A stretch of 64,000 nucleotides of DNA from Microcoleus sp. bin38.metabat.b11b12b14.051 (GTDB lineage Bacteria > Cyanobacteriota > Cyanobacteriia > Cyanobacteriales > Microcoleaceae). Numbering within the stretch: position 1 is the first letter of the stretch; every line of letters starts with the position of its first letter. The stretch covers positions 124,001 through 188,000 of the forward strand of contig NZ_JAAFKD010000001.1 in assembly GCF_013299165.1 (NCBI RefSeq), read 5' to 3'. A program made the position numbers and the translations under genes. Below, piece by piece: positions 27,658-36,857 of this stretch. The notes beneath the pieces were generated by a model, which had not been told where the DNA came from, did not search any database, and saw nothing but the letters and a program-made list of their open reading frames with translations.

Positions 27658-27778
27658 GTAGTGAGGACTTTAGTCCTTTCTTTGATGCGGACTAAAGTCC
27701 TCACTACGAACTTATCTGTCCAAGGTTAGTAGTGAGGACTTTAGTCCTTTCTTTGATGCGGACTAAAGTCCTCACTAC
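27658..27778. repeat. Two copies of the GTAGTGAGGACTTTAGTCC hairpin repeat
   Basis: Two 50-base palindromic units (27658-27707 and 27729-27778), each GTAGTGAGGACTTTAGTCC, a short centre, then GGACTAAAGTCCTCACTAC. Same family as the seven-unit array at 36395-36853 and the inverted pair at about 49987-50043. They lie between convergent cbiO and the channel gene and could act as a bidirectional transcript end. Confidence 0.85.
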
Positions 27779-27792
27779 GAACCTGAATGGAA

Positions 27793-28797
27793 TTAAAGCT
27801 CGAACTTGCGCACGGCATCGTTGTAAAGATGAATAGCTAAATCGCGCAGGATTTGTTCATTCTCAATCTGACTTCCTAACTTCTGTTTAGCAGAGTTGAT
27901 GCAAATCTGCATCAACTCTGCGGAACTTTCGACATAAAGTGCGATCGCCTTTTGCTGTTGTTCAAAACTAACCTCGACTTCCCCCAGCATTGGTACCGAT
28001 TGATAATTAGCCGATTGATCTAAATTAACTCCCATTTTTTCCTGCTTTTTCCTTTGCAATTCCTCCGAAAAACCAGAAGCAATTATGCCCGCCGGCAGTG
28101 CAAAAATCCCTATCCCCAAAAAAGCTAATATTGCTCCTAAAAATTTGCCTAAAGGAGTGATCGGATAAATATCGCCGTAACCGACAGTAGTTAATGTCAC
28201 AACTCCCCACCACATGGCATCTGGAATGCTGCCAAAAGCTTTTGGATGCGCTTCGTATTCAACAAAATACATGACGCTAGACGCAAATATTAACAGAATA
28301 AAAACTGCAAAAGCAGTGGCGATTAGCTCCTCTTTTTTTCCGTATAATACTGCTCCCAGAGTTCGGACAGACTCTGAATATCTGCTCATCTTTAGCAATC
28401 GCAACAAACGCACTAAACGAATTAAATTAACGAAGCTTAAACCGGGGAAAAGCAGCAAAGCGTAAAATGGTAAAATTGAAATTAAATCGATTAGACTTAG
28501 CGGCGTCAAAGCGTATTTTAATCTTCCCCAAAGTGGGTGAGTGAATCTGCGATCGATGGTACACACCCACAGCCTCAAAACATATTCTAGTGTGAATACT
28601 AACGATGAAATGATTTCGATGTTTTCCAAGATCGTTTTATGTTCTAGGAACAAGCTTGGTGAAGTAGAAGCAATAAAAGCTGCAACGTTTATCAGTGTCA
28701 AAAAAATAATAATAACGTCATCGGCTAAACTGTAGAAATTGCTGCTTTCTGAGGATTCTAAAATTTCATAAATTATTGGTCTGAGTTGTGGACGCAT
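27793..28797 (-). CDS. Voltage-gated-type potassium channel
   Basis: 334 residues with a Kv-like layout: S1-S3 (LADDVIIIFLTLINVAAFI onward), an Arg-bearing S4 (LIRLVRLLRLLKMSR, about residues 125-140), S5, the selectivity filter TTVGYGD (about residue 205) and S6 (AILAFLGIGIFALPAGII). It forms a tetrameric K+ pore in a cell membrane. A cytoplasmic C-terminus of about 90 residues (FSEELQRKKQEKMGV onward) has no recognised RCK or cNMP domain. It is transcribed towards the repeats after cbiO. No operon partner. Confidence 0.92.
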   Translation of the reverse strand: MRPQLRPIIYEILESSESSNFYSLADDVIIIFLTLINVAAFIASTSPSLFLEHKTILENIEIISSLVFTLEYVLRLWVCTIDRRFTHPLWGRLKYALTPLSLIDLISILPFYALLLFPGLSFVNLIRLVRLLRLLKMSRYSESVRTLGAVLYGKKEELIATAFAVFILLIFASSVMYFVEYEAHPKAFGSIPDAMWWGVVTLTTVGYGDIYPITPLGKFLGAILAFLGIGIFALPAGIIASGFSEELQRKKQEKMGVNLDQSANYQSVPMLGEVEVSFEQQQKAIALYVESSAELMQICINSAKQKLGSQIENEQILRDLAIHLYNDAVRKFEL

Positions 28798-29046
28798 CGG
28801 TTGTTCTCCTGAAAATTTAGTAATTAATGGTCGCGTGCGCTTTACTATAGTTTAAGAAGTTTTATTCAAAAAGTCAGCAGGATTTGCGATCGAGCTAAAA
28901 ATCGGGTTGCTTCAGAGATGCTATCGTTGCGAAACCCCATATTTCTAAGGGAAACGGGGTTTTTTATAGGCAATGGACTTGTGGTAAGGAAAGAGAGTTA
29001 ATCTGGAAAGAATTGCCAACTATTACTGGATTTGCAGGCAAAAATT

Positions 29047-30051
29047 ATGAAGGTAGCCGTATTTAGTACCAAATCTTACGATCGCACTTTTCTGACAGCA
29101 GCCAACGACGGCCAACACGAGTTGGTGTTTTTTGAACCGCGCTTGAACCTGGAAACGAGCGTTTTAGCTGCGGGATTTCCGGTCGTCTGCGCCTTCGTTA
29201 ACGACTCTTTGGACGCAAAAACGCTGGGGGCGATCGCCCAAAATGGGGTGCGCTTGTTGGCGCTGCGATCGGCCGGATTCAACCACGTCGATTTAGCAGC
29301 AGCCCGCGATTTAGGCTTAACTCTTGTCCGAGTTCCGGCTTATTCTCCCTACGCCGTCGCCGAACACGCCGTCGCCATGATTTTGTCGCTCAACCGCAAA
29401 ATCCACCGCGCCTACAACCGCGTCCGCGAAGGCAATTTTGCCTTAGACGGCTTGTTGGGTTTTGACCTCCACGCTAAAACGGTGGGCATCGTCGGGACTG
29501 GCAAAATAGGCGCCCTGACTGCCAAAATTCTGCACGGATTCGGGTGTCGCCTGCTGGGATACGATGTTTCGCCAAATCCAGATTGTCAAGCCCTGGGGAT
29601 GGAATACATGGCGCTCCCGGAACTGTTGGCTGCTTGTGATATTGTTAGCCTCCACTGTCCGCTGATACCAGAAACTTATCATTTAATCGGTGCAGAGGCG
29701 ATCGAGCAAATGAAACCGGGGATGATGTTGATCAATACCAGCCGCGGTCAGTTGATTGACACTAAAGCTGTTACCAAAGGGCTCAAGTCTGGTAAAATTG
29801 GCTATCTCGGGCTAGATGTTTACGAACAAGAGACGGATCTGTTTTTTGAAGATTTGTCAAATCAGGTGATTCAAGACGACGTGTTTCAGCGCTTGCTGAC
29901 TTTCCCCAACGTCCTGATTACGGGACATCAAGCTTTTTTCACCGAGGAAGCGTTGCAAAATATCGCCGAAACCACGATCGGCAATATCACCGATTTTGAA
30001 CGAGGGCGTACTTCTGGCAATCAAATCGACCTCGATCGATTGAAAAAATGA
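29047..30051 (+). CDS. D-isomer 2-hydroxyacid dehydrogenase (D-lactate dehydrogenase type)
   Basis: 334 residues from ATG 29047 (an upstream TTG at 29032 is less likely). NAD-binding motif [17 protein letters not shown] (about residue 148), the Arg-containing [13 protein letters not shown], and His in [13 protein letters not shown] fit the family's catalytic Arg-Glu-His. It resembles LdhA-type fermentative D-lactate dehydrogenases that reduce pyruvate to D-lactate, by overall sequence ([16 protein letters not shown]). Cytosolic. Substrate is inferred, not shown. Stands alone. Confidence 0.9.
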   Translation: MKVAVFSTKSYDRTFLTAANDGQHELVFFEPRLNLETSVLAAGFPVVCAFVNDSLDAKTLGAIAQNGVRLLALRSAGFNHVDLAAARDLGLTLVRVPAYSPYAVAEHAVAMILSLNRKIHRAYNRVREGNFALDGLLGFDLHAKTVGIVGTGKIGALTAKILHGFGCRLLGYDVSPNPDCQALGMEYMALPELLAACDIVSLHCPLIPETYHLIGAEAIEQMKPGMMLINTSRGQLIDTKAVTKGLKSGKIGYLGLDVYEQETDLFFEDLSNQVIQDDVFQRLLTFPNVLITGHQAFFTEEALQNIAETTIGNITDFERGRTSGNQIDLDRLKK

Positions 30052-30247
30052 GTCAAAAGAGCGATTTGTCAGCGGGGGGAATTGTTTAGAATCAAGTCAG
30101 ATCGTTATTTTTGCTTGCCATTGGTGAAGCTCTGCCTTAATCTCATCAATTAGCCCCAGCAGCCAGAATGCTGTGCTAATTGCCAGATAACTATACTGGC
30201 AGTAACTCAAAGCGTGCAACTTTACTTGACAACCGAGGAATTATCCC

Positions 30248-30685
30248 ATGACACAAGCTAACTTTTCTGACGACACGCAAACCATCACTGAAGTTGTGAC
30301 AGTAGACCTAGTGAGCGACAAGCCTGGGGTCATAACTACAATCACAACCTCAGAAACACCAGCGAGCCAGTTCGAAGATATTAAAGACCAAATTCTCACA
30401 ATTTTGTCGGAACTTCCAGCTTATCTCTCAAACTTTTTTACTGAATATCAAAAACCTCTGGTAACTATTGGTTTAATCCTGGCAGGCGGTGTCAGTATCA
30501 AGGTAATGCTGGGAGTTTTAGAGGCTCTTAATGATGTGCCTTTGGTAGCTCCATTTTTTGAGTTGATCGGCATGGGATATACAGGCTGGTTTGTTTACCG
30601 GTATATGCTCAAAGCTTCTACTCGCCAAGAATTGTTAACGGAAATTGATTCTTTCAAGGAACAAGTGATCGGTCAAAATTCCTAA
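30248..30685 (+). CDS. CAAD-domain (CURT1-like) thylakoid membrane protein
   Basis: 145 residues. The N-terminal half is acidic and Thr-rich (VVTVDLVSDKPG), followed by an amphipathic stretch (LTILSELPAYLSNFFTEYQK) and two spans, LVTIGLILAGGVSIKVMLG and LVAPFFELIGMGYTGWFVYR, ending in the typical YMLKASTRQELLTEID. This is the cyanobacterial CAAD domain, homologous to plant CURVATURE THYLAKOID 1, which shapes thylakoid edges. GAGGAA precedes the ATG. Full length; no oddities. Confidence 0.9.
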   Translation: MTQANFSDDTQTITEVVTVDLVSDKPGVITTITTSETPASQFEDIKDQILTILSELPAYLSNFFTEYQKPLVTIGLILAGGVSIKVMLGVLEALNDVPLVAPFFELIGMGYTGWFVYRYMLKASTRQELLTEIDSFKEQVIGQNS

Positions 30686-30815
30686 CTAAGTCCTGGAATT
30701 TCGGCGGCGGATTGTTTAACGCACTTAACGGATATCAAGGATGAAAGTTGAGAAAATTGGAAGCGGGGAATGGGTAACTGGTAATTGATCAATTATCCCC
30801 ACTCCCACTCCACTC

Positions 30816-32171
30816 TCAATTTGGATGGCAAACTTGTTGCAAAGTGGCGGTAAAGTCGGGGTAGGAAATGGCAGCGGCTTCGGCTCGGTGAATCTTAGTA
30901 ACACCTGTGGCGTTGAGGGCTGCGATCGCCAAACTCATCGCTATTCTGTGATCGGTGTAGCTGTCAACATCCGCGCCAGTTAACGGAGTTCCCCCGGTAA
31001 TTTCTAAACCGTCGGGTAACTCGGTAATCTTCGCTCCCATCCGGTTGAGTTCCGCAGCAGTCACGGCGAGCCGATCGCTCTCTTTGACTCGCAACTCCGC
31101 CGCATCGCGAATGATGGTAATACCTGACGCAAAAGTCGCCGCTACTGCCAAAATTGGGATTTCGTCAATCAGTCGGGGAATTAAGTCGCCAGCAATGGTG
31201 CATCCCCGCAACTGTGCGGAATAGCGCACCAAGATATCCGCTACCGGTTCCCCCGCCGCTTCTCGCTGATTTTGCAGTTGAATGTCAGCGCCCATCATTT
31301 CCAAAGCTTCCAAAATCCCTGTCCGAGTTGGGTTGACGCCGACATTTTCCACTACGAGCTCGGAACCGGGGACGATCGCCCCAGCAATTAGCCAAAAGGC
31401 TGCCGAACTAATATCTCCCGGTACAATTACATTCTGTCCTTGCAGTTGCGCTCCACCAGTCACTGTCACGCTACAAGTTTCTGGATCGACGCTCAACTTT
31501 GCCCCAAACGCCCGCAGCATCCGCTCGCTGTGATCGCGCGACAGAGAGGGTTCTGTGACTGTAGTTTCTCCATCCGCCATCAAACCCGCCAGCAAAATGC
31601 AGGATTTAACTTGAGCGCTGGCGATCGGCGAATGGTAGTGAATCGCTTTTAACTGCTGTCCGAGTACCGCTAAAGGAGCTAAAGAATTGCCCTTGCGGCC
31701 CCAAATGTGTGCACCCATTTGTTGCAGCGGTTTAATGACGCGCGACATGGGGCGCGATCGTAAAGAACCATCACCCGTTACCGCATAAAAACGCCCAGGA
31801 TGAGAGGCCAAAATTCCCAACATCAACCGCATCGTCGTGCCGGAATTGCCCGCGTCCAAGACTTCGAGAGGCTCCTCTAACTCCCCAATTCCGACGCCCC
31901 TAACAGTCACCCGTTCCGCGTTGAGTTCGGAAACGGATGCTCCCATCAGCGAGAAACAGTTCGCAGTGCTGCGCGGGTCTTCTCCGAGCAGCAGTCCCTC
32001 AATTGTCGTTTCACCGCTGGCGATCGCCCCCAACATCAAAGCCCGGTGAGAAATCGATTTATCGCCGGGAACTCGAATCCTGCCTTGCAGGGACAAGCCC
32101 GAGGCCGGTTTTTGAATGCTTAAAGTTTGACTTTCGCCCAGAACCGAAGTAGTTATAATGTCAGCTTGCAT
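30816..32171 (-). CDS. aroA: 3-phosphoshikimate 1-carboxyvinyltransferase (EPSP synthase)
   Basis: 451 residues, shikimate pathway: shikimate-3-phosphate plus PEP gives EPSP. PEP/S3P-binding motifs are [20 protein letters not shown] near residue 30, [17 protein letters not shown] and [18 protein letters not shown]. The opening 25 residues ([14 protein letters not shown]) are an extension before the first core strand, common in cyanobacteria. The GNSGTTMR motif has Ala-type class II features that I did not resolve further. It stands alone between the CAAD gene and a 430-base spacer. Confidence 0.96.
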   Translation of the reverse strand: MQADIITTSVLGESQTLSIQKPASGLSLQGRIRVPGDKSISHRALMLGAIASGETTIEGLLLGEDPRSTANCFSLMGASVSELNAERVTVRGVGIGELEEPLEVLDAGNSGTTMRLMLGILASHPGRFYAVTGDGSLRSRPMSRVIKPLQQMGAHIWGRKGNSLAPLAVLGQQLKAIHYHSPIASAQVKSCILLAGLMADGETTVTEPSLSRDHSERMLRAFGAKLSVDPETCSVTVTGGAQLQGQNVIVPGDISSAAFWLIAGAIVPGSELVVENVGVNPTRTGILEALEMMGADIQLQNQREAAGEPVADILVRYSAQLRGCTIAGDLIPRLIDEIPILAVAATFASGITIIRDAAELRVKESDRLAVTAAELNRMGAKITELPDGLEITGGTPLTGADVDSYTDHRIAMSLAIAALNATGVTKIHRAEAAAISYPDFTATLQQVCHPN

Positions 32172-32605
32172 TGAGATAAACTAGGATGGGACAGCGTTAG
32201 CTATCCTACCCTTTTCCCAGCGATCGGCCATAGGATTTAACTTTTGAGATTTAGGATTCGGGAATGACCGACTGCACAAGCGTTTGCACCGCAGCCCGAC
32301 ATTTCCCTGATTTTGTAAAACGGCGATCGGCGATTGGGGAGGGCGGACGCAATGGCAAGGATTTCACCTTAATTTGACAAATACTACCCGTATATATACT
32401 GAGATTTCCTGTCAGGCTGTCGGCGATCGACTGATTGATCGATGAATCAACCACTCATTCTTGCTGGCGGGCCAGTTGTAGGCTTTGCATTTTTTAACTA
32501 AAAGCTCCGGAATTGGGAACCGAGATCATCTAAAATCTAGAATCAAAACTCTAAAATATCAAATCTCAAACGACCAGATCCACAATAACTCCTACACTTT
32601 TATTT
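32172..32605. other. Intergenic region, no gene seen
   Basis: 434 bases between divergent aroA and the 32606 gene, with AT-rich AAATCTAGAATC-type repeats near 32535-32570. It must hold both promoters, but none can be placed. Confidence 0.4.
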
Positions 32606-33109
32606 ATGCTGACGCATCACCGCAAGCCTGTAAGTTTATCGCTGGTATCCACAGATTTACCTTTGTGGTCTGTTGTTGAAACCGCTGGTACTCTGTATCA
32701 AAAAGACCGCGATCGCTTTCACTTGTTGTTACACGAGCCCGCAATACTCGATCGACAATTTTGCGACGCCTCTGACGCATCTGGCGAGCAAGTTACTATA
32801 TTACCCACAACGACAAAACCCCGGTTGCTGTGGCTCGAAGTTTCGCCCTATCGAGTGATTATGACCATGCAGGGAAACGGCAAATACAGTTACCGCCACT
32901 GCTGGGAACGCGGAATGTACGGCCTGAGCCGTTATTGGCTTCAGGGCGAATCCCTAGCGACTCCCGAACAGTTGCGCCTCCGCAACTTCACTCGCAACTT
33001 GACGCTGACCGGAAAGCCCGAACCCGAACACCTGCGGTTAGAATACGAGTTGTGGTCGGAAAAAGTGCAACTTGGCAGCTATATTTTGAATTTAGAAATT
33101 CATCATTAA
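32606..33109 (+). CDS. Conserved-looking cyanobacterial hypothetical protein
   Basis: 167 residues with protein-like composition, strand-rich (LLWLEVSPYRVIMTMQGNGK, YSYRHCWERGMYGLSRYWLQ, LRLEYELWSEKVQLGSYILN). I recall similar cyanobacterial hypotheticals but no function. No signal peptide, span or catalytic motif is apparent. The ATG follows an AT-rich stretch without a strong ribosome-binding site; shadow frames on the same strand are less convincing. Stands alone on the plus strand, convergent with the lipoprotein gene. Confidence 0.7.
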   Translation: MLTHHRKPVSLSLVSTDLPLWSVVETAGTLYQKDRDRFHLLLHEPAILDRQFCDASDASGEQVTILPTTTKPRLLWLEVSPYRVIMTMQGNGKYSYRHCWERGMYGLSRYWLQGESLATPEQLRLRNFTRNLTLTGKPEPEHLRLEYELWSEKVQLGSYILNLEIHH

Positions 33110-33332
33110 ATTTTGGAAATTAGGAATTGGTAATTGCTAGGTGAAAATTACCTGCCTAAACATCGCTACCGTGCCGCATACTTTAGTCGCGGACATACTA
33201 CAATTTTAGACCCAGCGAAGCGCGATCGGGCAACGGGGTTCGCGATACCTGATTCGCAGCGCTGCAAGTAAATCGCAAATCGCAAATCGACGCTCCGGCT
33301 GGCTGACACTCAGAACCGAAAACTCATAGCAT

Positions 33333-33815
33333 TTAGGAAGGTTTCTTGCAATAATTAATCAGTTTCTTAGTCAAAGCATCTTGATTTTCGGCGGCTAGAT
33401 TCGCCTGCTGTCCCGCTCGAATAATATCTGCTTGAGCTTTTTGGATTTGCTCTCGACCTTCTATACTTGTAGAAGCCCGGTTTCCTGCCTCAAGAGCTTT
33501 GCCGATGTCGCCGAGTGCTTGACCCATTTCGCGGAAAGATTTAACTGACGGCCCCTGAATTTCTTTGAGGGTGGGATCTGTGATTCGCAAATCCTCAATT
33601 TGTTTAGCTGTCTGGTTTAAATCTTTAGCTAAGTTCTTGCTCGTAGCAGCATCGTTGCTGTCTTTCTTGAGATCGATGAAAGCATTGCCTTTGGTGACAA
33701 TTTCAGTAAATTTAGTACACTGGGCTGTTCGGTTCTGTCCACCGCAACTAACCGTCAGGATACAGCAAGCAACAAATACGAGCAAGACAGCTATTGGTTT
33801 GCGAAAAAAGTACAT
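33333..33815 (-). CDS. Putative lipoprotein, helical
   Basis: 160 residues. An N-terminal hydrophobic segment (about 8-22, IAVLLVFVACCILTVSCGG) ends in LTVSC, a plausible lipobox with Cys24 as lipidation site. The rest is helical and charged (SNDAATSKNLAKDLNQTAKQ, EGREQIQKAQADIIRAGQQA), ending INYCKKPS. No named family. Likely anchored on the outer face of a membrane. Two other Cys (CTKF, YCKK) could form a disulphide. Confidence 0.75.
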   Translation of the reverse strand: MYFFRKPIAVLLVFVACCILTVSCGGQNRTAQCTKFTEIVTKGNAFIDLKKDSNDAATSKNLAKDLNQTAKQIEDLRITDPTLKEIQGPSVKSFREMGQALGDIGKALEAGNRASTSIEGREQIQKAQADIIRAGQQANLAAENQDALTKKLINYCKKPS

Positions 33816-34081
33816 GAATCCTCGGTTTAAAAAAAGTAGACTTGGGAATTTTGTAGTAGAGTACCTAGCATCGATTTTAGATTTTCGATTGACTCCACAG
33901 ATGAATCAAAAGAGCTGGAATTTCAATCTAAAATTAGGGGTTGTCCGCTCAGGAGTGTCGCCGGGTTGTATCTGTTTTTGGGCGGATGTGCGATCGACCG
34001 ATCGAGATATCGACTGTCAACACCCTGCTGCAACATTCAGACAAGCTCTGCTAAACTAAACTACGTACCTGTTTGGGAACT

Positions 34082-34759
34082 ATGGTCAAAAACAGCAATA
34101 ACCTACAGAAGGGCAGCGTTTGGGGATATCTTACCCTGCTTTTGCCTATTTGCTTAACGGCGGTTGCCAGTTTCGAGTCGGGAACGATGTTTTGGGCGAT
34201 CGCCACCACAGCAGGCATTGCTTGGGCTTACAAGCTATACCAGCAGCAGCAAAAACACAAACTCGCTCATTTAGACTCGGTTTTCTACAGGTTGATTAAG
34301 GAAAATCAAGGACGAGTTACGGCGTTAGATTTGGCGATGAATGCCAAACTCCCAGGAGAAAAAGTTCAAGAGTATCTCGACGAACGGGCGTCTGAGTTTG
34401 CAGCGGATTTTGAAGTGACGGAACAAGGCGGAATTTTGTATTATTTTCAAATAGCTCCGACTGTCAATCAAACCGAAATACCAAATGCGGCAGTAGCTGT
34501 TCAAGAGCATCCCACAAATCGGGAAAAAACACAAGATAAAAAACCCAACTTGTTCCCGATCGCCCAAACCAAGACGGCCGAAAATCCGAAAATTTCTTTT
34601 ACCCAGACGGAACTTTCCCGCAGGTTCAAAGTTCACGCCACTACGATCGGCAAATGGAAAGTTAAGCCGGAGTTTGCTCAGTGGAGTCGCGAAAAAGACC
34701 CGGAGGCGATCGCCTGGGAATATTCTACAGAAAACAAGCGCTTTTATCCTAAAGATTGA
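34082..34759 (+). CDS. Two-span membrane protein with C-terminal helix-turn-helix-like domain
   Basis: 225 residues from ATG 34082 (an ATG three codons upstream is possible). Two adjacent spans (about 14-30 and 36-52: LTLLLPICLTAVASF, FWAIATTAGIAWAYKLY) are followed by a winged-helix-like cytoplasmic region (DSVFYRLIKENQGRVTALDL and VQEYLDERASEFAADFEV), a Lys/Pro-rich linker, and a second part with TQTELSRRFKVHATTIGKWK that reads like a helix-turn-helix. I do not know the family. Could be a membrane-tethered regulator; inference only. Confidence 0.65.
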   Translation: MVKNSNNLQKGSVWGYLTLLLPICLTAVASFESGTMFWAIATTAGIAWAYKLYQQQQKHKLAHLDSVFYRLIKENQGRVTALDLAMNAKLPGEKVQEYLDERASEFAADFEVTEQGGILYYFQIAPTVNQTEIPNAAVAVQEHPTNREKTQDKKPNLFPIAQTKTAENPKISFTQTELSRRFKVHATTIGKWKVKPEFAQWSREKDPEAIAWEYSTENKRFYPKD

Positions 34760-34763
34760 TCGG

Positions 34764-34872
34764 AACAGTTGACAGTTGACAGAAGAGCCCGAAGAGCGAA
34801 GTCGAAGAGTTGACAGCTTGCGCGCTCGCGACTTGCCCGCCCGCGAAGTCGAGGGGAGTCGAAGAGTTGACA
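34764..34872. repeat. Composite GTTGACA heptamer and CCCGAAGAGCGAAGTCGAAG repeat
   Basis: GTTGACAGTTGACAG heptamers, the CCCGAAGAGCGAAGTCGAAG segment (reverse of the inserts at 4977-5060), a GC-rich stretch, and a second AGTCGAAGAGTTGACAG copy. Follows the gene ending at 34759. Confidence 0.7.
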
Positions 34873-34967
34873 GTTGGAAGAGGGAGAAAGACATAAACAG
34901 CAAGCTTTTTAGCGATCCGTATTGTAGATTTAATTAGGTGGATTTACTTGTGGGCTAAAATATACCA

Positions 34968-35032
34968 AGAAACCCGGTTTATACGACGTTCTGCGGTTGG
35001 TAACGAAGAATTTCGGAATAAACCGGGTTTCT
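34968..35032. repeat. AGAAACCCGGTTTAT inverted repeat
   Basis: Arms AGAAACCCGGTTTAT (34968-34982) and ATAAACCGGGTTTCT (35018-35032) flank 35 bases. Same family as 17117-17184 and 60956-61017. Confidence 0.8.
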
Positions 35033-35176
35033 GAGACTTGAGCGCGTCCTGGCAACATTATGCTGGCTGTTGACCGATCGACCTCTTTAGGTTAGTTTAA
35101 GTAAAATCGTGTTTAATTGAGTTTGCCCGATACAAATCGGTAAATTCGATCGCTCTATCTCTATCTTTTTGATCCT

Positions 35177-35476
35177 ATGTCCACACCAACCTTGCGAGTA
35201 GTCGCCCGCCTCGTCGCCTTTCCAGACAAAGTAGCAGAACTTAAATCTCTACTGCTGAGCATTATCGAGCCAACCCGCCAAGAACAAGGCTGCATCAAAT
35301 ACGAACTGCTGCAAAATCAAGCCTATCCTACAGATTTTACATTCGTGGAAGAGTGGGAAAGTGCAGCTTTGCTAGAACTACATCTCGCTTCAACTCACAT
35401 TCAAGGTGCAGTGCATAAATTAGACGGTTTAGCAGTTGCACCTCCAGATATTCGGCGCTATGAATTGCTAGCTTAA
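35177..35476 (+). CDS. Antibiotic biosynthesis monooxygenase (ABM)-domain protein
   Basis: 99 residues, a single ABM/dimeric alpha-beta barrel: LRVVARLVAFPDKVAELKSL, then EPTRQEQGCIKYELLQNQ, FTFVEEWESAALLELHLAS and the C-terminal strand. Family members include quinol monooxygenases (YgiN) and many with unknown substrates. Active-site His is plausible in ASTHIQGAVHKL. Cytosolic. No operon partner; the MOSC gene follows 114 bases later. Confidence 0.88.
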   Translation: MSTPTLRVVARLVAFPDKVAELKSLLLSIIEPTRQEQGCIKYELLQNQAYPTDFTFVEEWESAALLELHLASTHIQGAVHKLDGLAVAPPDIRRYELLA

Positions 35477-35590
35477 TTTTATTGTTGAGTCAATTTAATT
35501 AATCTATATGACGTAGATTCGATGCCCCATAACTGTCAAGAAAAGGGGACAACAGTTAGAGTTAAAATTGTAGCTATTTGCGAGATATTT

Positions 35591-36394
35591 ATGATATTAG
35601 CAACAATCAAACAGTTATTCACTTATCCAATTAAAGGGCTGACACCGCAAGCAATGTCGGAGTTTACTTTAACAGCAGGACATGGCGTTAAGGGCGATCG
35701 CGCTTTTGCACTGATGTTTGCGGATAATCTTGAAGCGGCCAAAATACCCGCCGAAAACGCGCCTTGGATGAGCAAAAAATATTTGGCGGTTCAAAACGAT
35801 TGGCCTTTGTTAGCAGCTTTGGAGTGCCATTATCAACCGGAAACGACCGTTTTAACAGTCAAACGTCAAGGAGTTGCAGTATTATCAGCAGCAACAAACA
35901 CAGCAGCGGGGCGCGATCGCATTAGCAGCTTTTTTACCGAATATCTGGCGGAAATTGAACCGACAAAAGAAGCCAGACACCCGCAGCTTGCACCTTTGCG
36001 CTTAGTGGGCGACAGCAGCGGCGAAACTCGTTATCCCGATCGAGAACCGGTACATATTTCTCTCCTCAGTCAAGCTACACTAGACCAATTAACCGAAGTC
36101 GCCCTCTCAAATATCGACGTGGGCCGATTTCGCCCAAACGTTGTGTTAGAAGGCATTTCAGCTTGGTCGGAATTTGAGTTAATCGGAAAACAGTTTCAAT
36201 TAGGTACGGCGCGGATCGAAGTTACTGCACGAATTGGTCGCTGTGTCAACGTAGAAGTAAATCCACAAACGGGCGATCGGGATATTCCGCTACTCAGTTT
36301 ACTACAACAAGAATTCGGTCACGCACAAACCGGAGTTTTAGCCAAAATTCTTAACAGCGGCACAGTTAAAATCGGCGATAGTTTGAATTCCTAA
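35591..36394 (+). CDS. MOSC-domain protein
   Basis: 267 residues from ATG 35591; the frame is open 23 codons upstream but MILATIKQLFTYPIKG fits the MOSC N-terminal beta-barrel start. Domain features are GLTPQAMSEFTLTAGHGVKG, DRAFALMF, and the C-terminal RFRPNVVLEGISAWSEFELI with Cys in IGRCVNVEVNPQTGDRD, the position that binds sulphur or the molybdenum cofactor in the family. Sulphur-carrier or N-hydroxy-compound reductase role is expected by family but the substrate is not known. Ends just before the 66-bp repeat array. Confidence 0.88.
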   Translation: MILATIKQLFTYPIKGLTPQAMSEFTLTAGHGVKGDRAFALMFADNLEAAKIPAENAPWMSKKYLAVQNDWPLLAALECHYQPETTVLTVKRQGVAVLSAATNTAAGRDRISSFFTEYLAEIEPTKEARHPQLAPLRLVGDSSGETRYPDREPVHISLLSQATLDQLTEVALSNIDVGRFRPNVVLEGISAWSEFELIGKQFQLGTARIEVTARIGRCVNVEVNPQTGDRDIPLLSLLQQEFGHAQTGVLAKILNSGTVKIGDSLNS

Positions 36395-36853
36395 TTCGTT
36401 CGTAGTGAGGACTTTAGTCCTTTTTCGGATGCGGACTAAAGTCCTCACTACAAACCTTTATTCGTTCGTAGTGAGGACTTTAGTCCTTTTTCGGATGCGG
36501 ACTAAAGTCCTCACTACAAACCTTTATTCGTTCGTAGTGAGGACTTTAGTCCTTTTTCGGATGCGGACTAAAGTCCTCACTACAAACCTTTATTCGTTCG
36601 TAGTGAGGACTTTAGTCCTTTTTCGGATGCGGACTAAAGTCCTCACTACAAACCTTTATTCGTTCGTAGTGAGGACTTTAGTCCTTTTTCGGATGCGGAC
36701 TAAAGTCCTCACTACAAACCTTTATTCGTTCGTAGTGAGGACTTTAGTCCTTCTTGGGATGCGGACTAAAGTCCTCACTACAAACCTTTATTCGTTCGTA
36801 GTGAGGACTTTAGTCCTTCTTGGGATGCGGACTAAAGTCCTCACTACGAACCT
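36395..36853. repeat. Seven tandem 66-base hairpin units
   Basis: Seven units start at 36395, 36461, 36527, 36593, 36659, 36725 and 36791, each TTCGTTCGTAGTGAGGACTT, then TAGTCC, a short centre, and GGACTAAAGTCCTCACTAC, AAACCTTTA. The first five have the centre TTTTTCGGATGC, the last two CTTCTTGGGATGC. Because 66 is a multiple of three the array stays open and mimics a 249-codon gene. Each unit folds into a 19-base-pair-type hairpin. Confidence 0.92.
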
Positions 36854-36857
36854 TATA

